Part shown: positions 25,080 to 35,812 of the stretch, piece by piece
How the letters are laid out: each line of letters opens with the position of its first letter
Numbering within the stretch: position 1 is the first letter of the stretch
NCBI GenBank assembly: GCA_900751755.1
Contig: CAADSP010000070.1
Span: 1-38,858, forward strand
Length of the DNA: 38,858 bases
Direction of reading: 5' to 3'
DNA from: an uncultured Collinsella sp.
GTDB taxonomy: Bacteria > Actinomycetota > Coriobacteriia > Coriobacteriales > Coriobacteriaceae
Translations under genes and position numbers: made by a program
The notes under the pieces: generated by a model
The model's database searches: none
What the model saw: only the letters and a program-made list of their open reading frames with translations
What the model was told of the DNA's origin: nothing

Positions 25080-26081
25080 ATGGCATACGGATACAATGAC
25101 GGCGGCCAACGGCCACAAAGCGTGCGCCTTGCCGGCCGCACCACGCCAACGCCCAGAAGCACCTCCGACAACGACAACCCGCAGCGCCCCCAAGAGCAGC
25201 CCGGGGCTTCTTCGCGGCGGCAAAGCCGTACCGTGCAGCAGTCAGACCTCGTGAGTACGAGCACACGTCAACGCCAGACCGACACATCGCAGCCACGCCG
25301 CTACGATCGCCGTAAGACCGACTACTACGTCAAGCGCACCTTTTCGCGACCTCAACGCGATCGCGGCAATTCCGCCCCTCACCCCGCGTCGCACACCACA
25401 AGCCACGCGCTTCCGGCCCGCCGCCTTCGCCTTGCGCTTTGCTCCATCGCCGCCTGCCTCGTCTTTGTGTTTTTGGGATCCTGTATCTCCCACGGGTCAG
25501 CCGGTCTTGAGCCCACTGCCGAGGACAAGCTGCTTAAAGCTCCCGTCGCGCCCGGTTACTCCTTTGCGTTCTCGACCCCACGCTCGCAATGGCAGGCCGG
25601 CACCATGCCCCACATCTACCAAATTGACCCCGCATGGTCGGAGCTGCCCTATGCCGGTGGCACTATTCGCGAAAACGCTTGCGGTCCCACCTGCCTCACC
25701 ATGGTCTATATCTTTAAGACCGGCCATACCGATAAGACGCCGGTCGATATATGCGCACTGGCCGAAGCCGGCAACTACGCCCCCACCGGTGCCACCGAGT
25801 GGTCGTTTATGACAGGCGGTGCGTGGCAGCTGGGGCTCAACGGAACACAGCTCTATAACGATCGCGAATCGATTACCCAAGCACTTCGCTCGGGTGCGCC
25901 CGTCATCGCCGCAGTGCGCCCCGGTACGTTTACCAACGTAGGCCACTACATCGTGCTCTACGGCATCGACGATGCCAACCAGATTGGCGTCTACGACCCC
26001 AACTCGGCCAGCCGCAGCGCCCGCCGCTGGGGCGTCGTAGAGGTCCTCAACGAAGTCGAAGCCATGTGGGCCTACTACTAG
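25080..26081 (+). CDS. Membrane-anchored C39-like peptidase
   Basis: The 333-residue product has three parts. Residues 1 to about 115 are disordered and rich in R, Q, S, T and P (MAYGYNDGGQRPQSVRLAGR and similar). One transmembrane helix follows (about 117-137, LALCSIAACLVFVFLGSCIS). The extracytoplasmic part is a peptidase C39-like domain (PF13529 type). The catalytic set is visible: Cys201 in ENACGPTCLTM, His289 in VGHYIVLYG and Asp306 in GVYDPNSA. It has the short acidic and aromatic surroundings of bacteriocin-leader or surface-protein peptidases, but the domain is also common in proteins of unknown role. The start was placed at ATG 25080 with GAGGCAAGG upstream; a GTG three codons earlier is the alternative. 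It is the only plus-strand gene in the middle of the window, and its stop codon is the first base triplet of a repeat unit. Confidence 0.88.
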   Translation: MAYGYNDGGQRPQSVRLAGRTTPTPRSTSDNDNPQRPQEQPGASSRRQSRTVQQSDLVSTSTRQRQTDTSQPRRYDRRKTDYYVKRTFSRPQRDRGNSAPHPASHTTSHALPARRLRLALCSIAACLVFVFLGSCISHGSAGLEPTAEDKLLKAPVAPGYSFAFSTPRSQWQAGTMPHIYQIDPAWSELPYAGGTIRENACGPTCLTMVYIFKTGHTDKTPVDICALAEAGNYAPTGATEWSFMTGGAWQLGLNGTQLYNDRESITQALRSGAPVIAAVRPGTFTNVGHYIVLYGIDDANQIGVYDPNSASRSARRWGVVEVLNEVEAMWAYY

Positions 26082-26161
26082 TCATTGGGGACAGACTTAA
26101 ATGAGTGGTCATTGGGGACGCTCTTGTTTGACTAGTCATTTAAGAACGTCCCCAATGACTA
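26079..26161. repeat. Three short REP-like palindromic units
   Basis: Units of about 29 bp: A at 26079-26107 and B at 26107-26135 in one orientation, and C at 26133-26161 inverted. The unit type is TAGTCATTGGGGAC followed by about 7 nt and TAAATGACTA; its ends TAGTCATT and AATGACTA are inverted repeats of each other. A and C share a perfect 14-bp outer palindrome. Unit A supplies the peptidase stop codon (TAG). This is the layout of REP elements, often spread by RAYT transposases, though none is in the window. Confidence 0.8.
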
Positions 26162-26171
26162 GGTGAATAGC

Positions 26172-26204
26172 AAAAGCCCCGCAGTCGGAGCGGACTGCGG
26201 GGCT
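26172..26204 (-). terminator. Terminator of carbamate kinase
   Basis: AGCCCCGCAGTC and GACTGCGGGGCT form a perfect 12-bp stem with a 6-nt loop, followed on the minus strand by TTTTGC. There is no T run on the plus strand. Confidence 0.9.
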
Positions 26205-26223
26205 CATGAAGAGAGGCTAGTTT

Positions 26224-26247
26224 GTGGGCGCTTTACCTGGCGCCCAC
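26224..26247 (-). repeat. Hairpin between arcC and its terminator
   Basis: GTGGGCGC and GCGCCCAC form a perfect 8-bp stem with an 8-nt loop, 22 nt past the carbamate kinase stop. It may protect the 3' end of the mRNA. Confidence 0.6.
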
Positions 26248-26269
26248 GAGAGAGGCAACAGAGTAGAGA

Positions 26270-27232
26270 CTACTCGTGAATGCGGGTACCAGAGAGGCCA
26301 GCCATGGTCTCGGCGGCCTTGTCCAGAGCGCCGATGATGCAGGTGCGGCCCTTGCGGGAACGGGCGAACTTGATGGCAGCGCGAACCTTGGGCTCCATGG
26401 AACCCTTGCCGAACTGACCCTCGTCTGCCAGGCGCTCGGCCTCGTCGGCGGTGAGGTCCTCGAGCTCCTCCTGGTTGGGCTTGCCAAAGTTGATGGCAAC
26501 ATGCTCAACGGCGGTCAGCAGGAACAGAACGTCAGCATCGCAGTCCTCGGCCAGCAGCTCGCCGCCCAGGTCCTTGTCGATGACGGCGGGAACGCCCTTG
26601 TAGCAGCCCTTGTTCTCGTAGTCGCGGACGACGGGAATGCCGCCGCCACCGCAGGCGATGACGATGAACTCGTTGTCGAGCAGGTTGAGGATGGAGTCAG
26701 CCTCGACGATCTTCTTGGGATCGGGGGAAGCGACGACGCGACGCCAGCCGCGGCCGGAATCCTCGACGAAGACCTTGGAGGGATCCTCGGCCATGAACTC
26801 CTTGGCCTGCTCCTCGGTGTAGAAGGGGCCGATCGGCTTGGTCGGGTTCTTGAACGCGGGATCATCCGGGTCGCACTCGATCTGGGTGACGACGGTGGCG
26901 GCGTGCCAACGCTTATAGCGCTTGTGCATCTCGCGGCCGATGCCCTGCTGCAGGTGATAACCAATGTAGCCCTGGGACATGGCGCCGCACTCGGGCAGCG
27001 GCATCTCGGGGGTACCGATGGCATCGTGGGCAGCGGCGAAGGCGTTCTGGATCATGCCGACCTGCGGGCCGTTGCCGTGGGTGATGATGATCTCGTTGCC
27101 CTGCTCGATGAGGCCGAGGAGGGCATGGGCGGTGTTGCTCACGGCCTCGATCTGCTCGACGGGGTTGTTGCCGAGGGCGTTGCCGCCAAGGGCGACGACA
27201 ATACGATCGGGCTTGCCAAGAGGCTTAGACAT
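26270..27232 (-). CDS. arcC: Carbamate kinase
   Basis: Converts carbamoyl phosphate and ADP to ATP, CO2 and ammonia, the energy-yielding last step of arginine, agmatine or ureide catabolism. The product is 320 residues, of usual size. Motifs: RIVVALGGNALGN at the start, IITHGNGPQVGMIQNAFAAA, then VASPDPKKIVEADSILNLLD, IACGGGGIPVV, AVIDKDLGGELLAEDCDADV and GQFGKGSMEPKVRAAIKF near the end. The start MSKPLGKPDR has AAAGGATT upstream; an in-frame extension of 12 residues is not family-like. No arginine deiminase or ornithine carbamoyltransferase is in the window, so the source of carbamoyl phosphate is unknown. Its promoter region carries a leader hairpin and AT-rich sequence. Confidence 0.95.
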   Translation of the reverse strand: MSKPLGKPDRIVVALGGNALGNNPVEQIEAVSNTAHALLGLIEQGNEIIITHGNGPQVGMIQNAFAAAHDAIGTPEMPLPECGAMSQGYIGYHLQQGIGREMHKRYKRWHAATVVTQIECDPDDPAFKNPTKPIGPFYTEEQAKEFMAEDPSKVFVEDSGRGWRRVVASPDPKKIVEADSILNLLDNEFIVIACGGGGIPVVRDYENKGCYKGVPAVIDKDLGGELLAEDCDADVLFLLTAVEHVAINFGKPNQEELEDLTADEAERLADEGQFGKGSMEPKVRAAIKFARSRKGRTCIIGALDKAAETMAGLSGTRIHE

Positions 27233-27267
27233 TGCTGGAATCCTTTCTGTAAAAGGCCTACAACCCA

Positions 27268-27305
27268 TTAATAACCCGCGTCCGTGCGATACGCGAGTTT
27301 ATTAA
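27268..27305 (-). promoter_or_regulatory. arcC leader hairpin
   Basis: TTAATAACCCGCG (27268-27280) and CGCGAGTTTATTAA (27292-27305) form an almost perfect 13-bp stem. It would be at the very 5' end of the arcC transcript, between the -10 candidate and the ribosome binding site. Confidence 0.6.
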
Positions 27306-27307
27306 GG

Positions 27308-27313
27308 TTTATA
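27308..27313 (-). promoter_or_regulatory. Candidate -10 box of arcC
   Basis: TATAAA on the minus strand in an AT-rich run, about 75 nt before the ATG. The -35 position has no good match. Confidence 0.4.
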
Positions 27314-27752
27314 TTCTCTTTATCGCTCATTTTATTCATTTTGAAAATAGCGGAACGGTGAACGGTCGTTTTTGTCCGCTCAGCGTACAGGACTCCAGCT
27401 CAGACATATCTACGTAATTTACGTGCGACTTTATTTAAATGAAGCGAGGATTATGTCGGATTATGCAAACTACATCTCTGCCAAACACAAAACGGACAGC
27501 GCAATATCTTACTCGCGCTATACGAGATTCTATGCACTTATAAGTCGAGTATGCACCCCTGCAAAAACAAGGGGCTTTTCATCCAGCATAAGGAATAAAG
27601 AAGGGCTCCGAAAAGGCGGCAACAGCCAAGTCCCCCATCCATCCCCAAAGTGGCGCGAGGTTTCGCGGCAAAGCCACGAAACAGCGAAGGGGACGGAATA
27701 CCCGACCAACCACATCCGTCATCCGCCCACACAATCCGAGGACGTAGCCGTA

Positions 27753-27877
27753 GCAGGATCTGAGGGCTAACCTTCGCGGACACTCCGCAGGACGAAAGAA
27801 CCCCCGCCGCACGTAATGCGCAGCGGGGGTTCTTTCATGTCCGAGGACGTCCGCGAAGGTTAGCCCTCAGATCCTGC
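27753..27877 (-). repeat. 125-bp inverted repeat with nested terminator after PFOR
   Basis: The outer arms 27753-27781 and 27849-27877 pair perfectly over 29 bp. A 12-nt by 12-nt internal bulge follows, then inner arms 27794-27807 and 27823-27836 pair over 14 bp (GAAAGAACCCCCGC / GCGGGGGTTCTTTC) with a 15-nt loop. It starts 11 nt past the pyruvate:ferredoxin oxidoreductase stop. The inner stem looks like a bidirectional intrinsic terminator; the outer arms extend far beyond what a terminator needs. Confidence 0.85.
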
Positions 27878-27887
27878 GGTGGGAGAC

Positions 27888-31427
<3,540 letters not shown>

Positions 31428-31878
31428 ATACCCCTCTCCTCTCATATAGGTATACAGGCCCCGACGATCGCCGGGATGTTGGCGTGATGGGATTTACGCT
31501 GTTGCTTCCAATCATCTGGCAGGCAGGCTCAGCAGCAGGTACATGGCGTGGAGAGAAGACATGCCGAGGCGAGGGGCAGCTGATGCGCCCTACAGGCCCG
31601 ACCGCCCGTCTTGCACATGACCGAGCGCCGCAAAGGCCGCATGCCGGATGCTCCCGGGCACGCCCCGGCGATGGGAAGCGCCCGCAACGGAAATCCGCAT
31701 GCGGGTTTATTGTACCCCGCCTTCAAGTGTAATTTCGGCAAATATAGGCGGGCGGTAAAGGTTTACCTTGGGTGACTGCCAAGGGCCAAAATGGCCCCTC
31801 CATCCCCGGGCGACTGGCTCTGGCGCGCCGAGGAGTGTCCCCAAGTGCCGGCAGAAAAGGAACGTCCCTATCTGCCGG
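31428..31878. other. PFOR leader/promoter and FHA 3' region
   Basis: No gene is supported. On the minus strand, from high to low coordinates: the 3' side of the FHA gene with the hairpin at 31847-31879, GGGCCA AAA TGGCCC (31783-31797), and a near-palindrome GGTAAAGGTTTACC (31754-31767) that could be an operator. A -10-like TACAAT lies at 31709-31714. About 280 nt of GC-rich leader up to the PFOR ATG then follows. That leader contains several small palindromes (for example GCATGCGG and CCCGGG words) but no riboswitch family I recognise. Confidence 0.5.
31709..31714 (-). promoter_or_regulatory. Candidate -10 box of PFOR
   Basis: TACAAT on the minus strand is a good -10 match. A -35 at 17 bp spacing is poor (TTGCCG lies at 21 bp). 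The near-palindrome GGTAAAGGTTTACC is about 40-58 bp upstream, a plausible position for a regulator. Confidence 0.4.
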
Positions 31879-31879
31879 C
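31847..31879 (-). repeat. Hairpin directly behind the FHA gene
   Basis: GCCGGCAGA and TCTGCCGGC form a perfect 9-bp stem with a 15-nt loop, the last base overlapping the FHA stop codon. The loop reads AGGGACGTTCCTTTT on the minus strand and is followed by CTTGGGGACACTCC. These GGGGAC and GACGTTC words resemble the REP units at 26079-26161. Confidence 0.65.
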
Positions 31880-32817
31880 TAGAGGGCACCGAAGAGAATG
31901 GCGTAGGTAGTGGATTCGCCGAGCTTGAGCTCGTCGCCGGGATTGAGTTGGGCGGAACGGCCGGGCTCGACCTGAATGCAGACGCGCGTGGCCCCGTTTA
32001 CCACCACGGTTCCGTTGGTGGACGACAAGTCCTCGACGTGCCAGATATTTTGAGCATCGCACCAGATATGGGCATGGCGGGCCGAGACATCGTCGCCGAC
32101 GTCGGTAATATCGCCCTCACCAGTGGCCAGCGCGCCAATCTCAACACCCTGCTCACTCGGCTGAATCCAGCGCGGGGCGCTCACGACAAAACTGTTTTGT
32201 ACGCGCAGCAAGCCCAAGGGGTGCGCCGGGGCGGATTCGCGTTCGCCCGCGGTCATCGACATGCCAAGCGAACGCGGCGTGGATGTTCCTCCGCCACAGG
32301 TCGCGTGCGCGTAGTCGATGGCATAGTTCACCGAGGACCGCACATCCGCCGAACAACCGACAGCGACAAACAGCACCAGCACGGCCTCGGCGCGCTCGGC
32401 GGGCATGAGTTCCGCCGCCTGGGACAGGCGATCGAGCGCGTTGCGATAGAGATTCGTGTCCTGGTGGCACTCTTCGAGCGCGCGTACCATCGGTTCACCT
32501 GCAGGACCGCACACCATATTGATCACAGCCGTGGAGTCCATGGGGTTTCGCTGGCGCAGGGCCAGTTGCGACATAATGCGCGCAGCCGAGGTACCGTATT
32601 CGGCAAAGTAGCGCTGCTGAAGCGTGCCGACCGGCGCGCGAACGATAAAGCGGGAAACCCAAGAGCGATCGGCGGCTCGGCTCTGCGGGCTGCGGCCGTC
32701 GGCGAGCGGACGGGACGAAAGCACCAGGCCGCACAGCTCGATATGGCTCAGATGCGCCGCGCGCTTAAAGATGTCAAACATGGCCCCGCATGGGGTGAGC
32801 TCAACTTGAGATGCCAT
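31879..32817 (-). CDS. FHA-domain protein with unknown N-terminal region
   Basis: The product is 312 residues. Residues 1 to about 200 are not recognised: a helical region with Cys and His scattered (for example LRQRNPMDSTAVINMVCGPA, LVLFVAVGCSADVRSSVNYA) and no membrane segment. Residues about 210-312 are a Forkhead-associated domain that binds phosphothreonine: VSARHAHIW (the conserved S-x-x-H loop), VEDLSSTNGTVVVNG and LNPGDELKLG. It starts three bases after the stop of a membrane Ser/Thr kinase in the same operon, so it is the likely phospho-dependent effector or substrate of that kinase. Both the N-terminal role and the target are unknown. Confidence 0.88.
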   Translation of the reverse strand: MASQVELTPCGAMFDIFKRAAHLSHIELCGLVLSSRPLADGRSPQSRAADRSWVSRFIVRAPVGTLQQRYFAEYGTSAARIMSQLALRQRNPMDSTAVINMVCGPAGEPMVRALEECHQDTNLYRNALDRLSQAAELMPAERAEAVLVLFVAVGCSADVRSSVNYAIDYAHATCGGGTSTPRSLGMSMTAGERESAPAHPLGLLRVQNSFVVSAPRWIQPSEQGVEIGALATGEGDITDVGDDVSARHAHIWCDAQNIWHVEDLSSTNGTVVVNGATRVCIQVEPGRSAQLNPGDELKLGESTTYAILFGAL

Positions 32818-32820
32818 GAC

Positions 32821-34665
32821 CTAGGCCTCCTTGGTCGTAGAAATAGAATCGGACGATACTTCAACAGGTCCGCCAAAAGTACGGGCAGCTGCGGCTCCAC
32901 CGGCAAGCGGAGTCGCCATCTGGGCTTTTGTGCGTCGCGGTGCCGAAACGGGAAGTTCAAAGGCAAAGCCCATCGCAAGCAAAAACCACGTAAGCGTATA
33001 GGTTGCAACCAGAGCGGCAACAAGGCCGCCCATCACGGCGCGTTGGGAAAATACGCTACATGCAGCCACAACCAGCACCGGAACCTCGCAGGCAGAAAGC
33101 GCAAGCACACCCTGCAGGAAGCCCGGGCGCCGATCGCGCGCAAGTGCCCCCGCGGCAACGCCGGCTATGCCTGGCAGCGCCAACGCCAGTGCGGCAATAA
33201 TACCCGGTAGCGACCCAGACCACACGAGCGATCCCAAAGTCGCCGTCACGCGAGCGCCCGACGCCAGCAGCGCGGCCGAAACCACGACCACAGCCCAAAC
33301 CACGCCACAGACGACTGTCGCGCCGACCATCAGCGCGCGACGAACCGCGCGGCCAGACGCATCCATGGGGCACGGCGTGAGCGGCTCGCCGCGGAGCGAA
33401 CGACCGACATTTTGCGCATAGTGGTCACAAAACGCCGAGAGCGCCGCCTCGACCGCCGCCGGCTCGGGACGATCTTTTTGATGGCTGGACAGACAGGCCA
33501 TCACCACGTCGAACAGCTGGGCATCGACAAACGCCAGCGCATCGCGTAGCTCTTCGGAATCCGGCTCAAGCCCTAGCTGCTGGGCCTGCTCGGCCGCGGC
33601 GAGCGCCACATCGGGCTCACGACGAAGCAGCTGAGTCAAATCGCAACCGGGCGCATGGGCACCAATGGGATAGTCGGGCCGCGTGTCCATCTTGAGAGGG
33701 TAGGGGCTGGCGATGTCACGCGTCTTTTTGCGCGCCCCCGAGGTCCCCGAAGTGCTCGGCGCAGCTTCGTATGGCGCGACGCCGGCAATGAGCTCGTAAA
33801 CCGTGCTTGCCGCGGCATAGACGTCAATCGCCGGCGACATACGCAAAGCGCGCAGGTCGGGAATATCGTCGGTGAGCATCTCGGGCGGAGCGTAGGCCAC
33901 CGTCGCGCGACGCAGCGTCGCATAACGCTCCGTAAACGACGCCTTGCCGCCGGTACCGGCCACGGCCGACGCAGGCTCAAGCGCCAGCGACGAGCCAAAG
34001 TCGATCAGGCACAGGTCAAAGGTGCCCTCGGCAAGCTGCCGGTCAAGCGGTAGACGCGCCGTGCGCACCATAATATTAGCGGGCGAGATATCGCGATGGA
34101 CAAAGCCCTCGCCCACCAAACTCATACGGCAGAGCAGATCGAACAGGTCGCGACCCAGACGCGCCGCCACAAGCGGCGACAGGCGTCCGGCATCGTCCAC
34201 GGCGAGTCGCGAACGCAAGCGGGCAAGCGTCTCGCCCTCGACCCATTCCATGACAATTGCAGGCACACCGTCGACCTCGCCCCAGCCATAGAGGCGGGGA
34301 AAGCCCTTAAGGCCCGAAAGGGCGCGATGGCATTCGTATTCCTCGCGAAAAGCCGCCTTGAACTTGGCGACCAGCGCCTCGTGAGCGGCATCGTCGTCAA
34401 ACTCATCGCGCGTCGGCAAGATGAGCTGTTTGAGTGCCACGGCCTCGCCTTGGGCGTTGACGGCACGCGTCACGCGGCCGATACCGCCACGGCGCATGGT
34501 GGCATCGTCGGCAAACAGCATCGTAAAACGACGCAGATAGGCAGGCAGTTCGTCCTGGCCGAGCGCAATGGCCGGCTCAAACCCGTCGACACGCGCCAGG
34601 CGCAGACCGACCATGGGATCGCGACCGAGCGATTGTGGTGTGGTGGATGCAAGATCGGTCATCAT
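32821..34665 (-). CDS. Membrane-bound Ser/Thr protein kinase
   Basis: Eukaryotic-type kinase of 614 residues. The catalytic part covers about residues 55-420: RRGGIGRVTRA as a shortened glycine loop, VALKQL with Lys79, HRDISPANIMV with Asp192 and Asn197, and LIDFGSS with Asp222. HRDISPANI in place of HRDLKPxN is a minor departure. A long insert (about 235-330) with a Ser/Thr-Gly-Ala stretch lies near the activation segment region. Residues about 450-590 contain roughly four transmembrane helices (GATVVCGVVWAVVVVSAALL, ALALALPGIAGVAAGALA and others). The C-terminal tail is short. There are no PASTA repeats. The ATG overlaps the upstream stop (ATGA). With the FHA protein next in the operon and the exported protein before it, this looks like an envelope-signalling module. 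Confidence 0.9.
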   Translation of the reverse strand: MMTDLASTTPQSLGRDPMVGLRLARVDGFEPAIALGQDELPAYLRRFTMLFADDATMRRGGIGRVTRAVNAQGEAVALKQLILPTRDEFDDDAAHEALVAKFKAAFREEYECHRALSGLKGFPRLYGWGEVDGVPAIVMEWVEGETLARLRSRLAVDDAGRLSPLVAARLGRDLFDLLCRMSLVGEGFVHRDISPANIMVRTARLPLDRQLAEGTFDLCLIDFGSSLALEPASAVAGTGGKASFTERYATLRRATVAYAPPEMLTDDIPDLRALRMSPAIDVYAAASTVYELIAGVAPYEAAPSTSGTSGARKKTRDIASPYPLKMDTRPDYPIGAHAPGCDLTQLLRREPDVALAAAEQAQQLGLEPDSEELRDALAFVDAQLFDVVMACLSSHQKDRPEPAAVEAALSAFCDHYAQNVGRSLRGEPLTPCPMDASGRAVRRALMVGATVVCGVVWAVVVVSAALLASGARVTATLGSLVWSGSLPGIIAALALALPGIAGVAAGALARDRRPGFLQGVLALSACEVPVLVVAACSVFSQRAVMGGLVAALVATYTLTWFLLAMGFAFELPVSAPRRTKAQMATPLAGGAAAARTFGGPVEVSSDSISTTKEA

Positions 34666-35567
34666 AGGGCAAGCGCCGCCACGTTATTGTTGAAGTTACC
34701 GAGCGCGACGTCATCATCGCCGTAATGGCCGACCCATTGACATAGGTTGGTATAACAGCCCCACAGATTGGCATACTGCTGATACCACTTAGACCGGGGC
34801 GAGAATGTCTGACGACCGAACTCGGCTCGAATGACAAACATCTCCCCGACCAGGCTGTCGCACGGCCTGGGATCTCCCGTAGAGTTATAGGTCGAGACCA
34901 CGTCATTGGCACGAGAAACATAGCCGTCGAGCATGTTGTACTTGGTCAGAAGCCAACTGTGAATGCTCTCTTCCTCAGCAGCGGAAAGGCCACCGGAGTT
35001 TGTATCGTTGTCAGCGTTGCCGCCCGTCGAGCCGCCGTTTCCAGACCCTCCGGTAGAGGAACCCGGCCCAGAGCCGCCGCCCGAACTCGATGAATCCGAG
35101 CCGGAGCCAGAAGTATCCGAGCTACCGGGCTTTCCGGACTGCTGGGCGTCCTGCTCCTTCTGCTGCTCGACCTTATTCACCGTTGCCGCCACGCTATTGT
35201 TGGACAACCGATCGATGATCTTGGTGTTGGTAAGCACGATGGTTTTGCCATTGGCAAGCGTGACTTCGTTGTCCGGGGCCTCGGCGCCGTCCGCATCGTC
35301 AGTGCCAAACACAATATGCGCGACTACACTTGCCCAAGCATATCCAGTCGTGGTACCCAGATCACTTTTGACCTCATGCCCCACGCGCGGCTCGCGTGCG
35401 GCATGCGCCTGCATCATGGGCGGCACGGTCATGCCATAGGCAGAAACGCCAGCTATGACCAGCACCAGCGAGCACGACAGCAGTGCGTACGCCCGCGGTG
35501 CCAAACCCAGTCGGCGTCGCATGCGCACCGCGGCGCCGCGCTTTATCTGAGTGCCACCGGGCCGCAT
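34662..35567 (-). CDS. Exported protein with Ser/Gly linker, unknown
   Basis: Not recognised. The start MRPGGTQIKRGAAVRMRRRL has GGAGGAGAACGC upstream and replaces a longer frame (31 more residues) without support. A basic N terminus leads to one hydrophobic segment (about 25-45, AYALLSCSLVLVIAGVSAYG) ending near MMQAHAARE, a signal peptide or anchor. Residues about 68-145 form a small domain (EVTLANGKTIVLTNTKIIDR). A Ser/Gly-rich linker then runs to about 190, followed by a C-terminal domain of about 110 residues with CDSLVGEMFVIRAEFG and LWGCYTNLCQWVGHYG. Three cysteines in the last domain could form a disulfide outside the cell. It is the first gene of the kinase/FHA operon and a plausible extracytoplasmic sensor partner or target. 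Confidence 0.72.
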   Translation of the reverse strand: MRPGGTQIKRGAAVRMRRRLGLAPRAYALLSCSLVLVIAGVSAYGMTVPPMMQAHAAREPRVGHEVKSDLGTTTGYAWASVVAHIVFGTDDADGAEAPDNEVTLANGKTIVLTNTKIIDRLSNNSVAATVNKVEQQKEQDAQQSGKPGSSDTSGSGSDSSSSGGGSGPGSSTGGSGNGGSTGGNADNDTNSGGLSAAEEESIHSWLLTKYNMLDGYVSRANDVVSTYNSTGDPRPCDSLVGEMFVIRAEFGRQTFSPRSKWYQQYANLWGCYTNLCQWVGHYGDDDVALGNFNNNVAALAL

Positions 35568-35582
35568 GCGTTCTCCTCCAAC

Positions 35583-35607
35583 AAAAACACGCCGCTCGGG
35601 AGCGGCG
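35583..35607 (-). terminator. Terminator-like hairpin in front of the kinase operon
   Basis: On the minus strand CGCCGCTC pairs with GAGCGGCG and is followed by TGTTTTTG. It ends 15 nt before the ATG of the exported protein, with GGAGGAG in that gap. Placed after the promoter at 35632-35660, it would act as an attenuator; recR read-through could also end here. Confidence 0.75.
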
Positions 35608-35631
35608 CATTCATTCGAATCCATATTTGAG

Positions 35632-35660
35632 TGTATCAGCGAACCCAAAAGGTTGCGCAA
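35632..35660 (-). promoter_or_regulatory. Candidate promoter of the kinase/FHA operon
   Basis: On the minus strand a -35 TTGCGC (35655-35660) and a -10 GATACA (35632-35637) have 17-bp spacing. The -35 lies inside the palindrome GTTGCGCAAC (35652-35661), so a repressor bound there would block polymerase. A second, similar palindrome TTTGTTGCACAACAAA is at 35722-35737. Confidence 0.55.
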
Positions 35661-35745
35661 CGAATGGGCAAATTAAGGATGCGAGCGGAAGCATCCATGC
35701 GATAAGCGGATACGAAGCATCTTTGTTGCACAACAAACTCACAGT

Positions 35746-35775
35746 CGCACGGGGGAATTATGACTACCCCGTGCG
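35746..35775 (-). repeat. Hairpin after recR
   Basis: CGCACGGGG and CCCCGTGCG form a perfect 9-bp stem with a 12-nt loop about 40 nt past the recR stop. There is no U tract; it is probably a 3' structure of the recR transcript. Confidence 0.55.
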
Positions 35776-35812
35776 TCGCGAGGAAAACATACGGCAGGAG
35801 CAGGCTCGCCAC

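Larger units (their letters stand above)
27233..27752. other. AT-rich intergenic region upstream of arcC
   Basis: This stretch holds the arcC promoter area and no gene I can support. A plus-strand frame at 27451-27770 opens with ATG after GAGGATT (MSDYANYISAK) but looks non-coding. Visible features are a tandem pair of GAACGGT (27353-27366) and a near-palindrome ACGTAATTTACGT (about 27413-27425). There is also a perfect palindrome ACTTATAAGT (about 27536-27545) and, on the plus strand, CCCCT / AGGGG with a following CTTTTC near 27557-27580. One ArgR-like half, TTTTATTCATT, lies at 27330-27340, with no good second half. Confidence 0.5.

Noticed and set aside
27323..27345. A complete ArgR box before arcC
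   Set aside because: Only one half-site (TTTTATTCATT) is convincing; the other half has three mismatches.
27451..27770. Small plus-strand frame beginning MSDYANYISAK after GAGGATT
   Set aside because: Low-complexity, no recognisable domain, overlaps the arm of the 125-bp palindrome, and codon use unlike the neighbours.
31428..31708. A thiamine riboswitch in the PFOR leader
   Set aside because: The conserved thiamine-box words were not found; only CTGCTGAGCC looks remotely similar.
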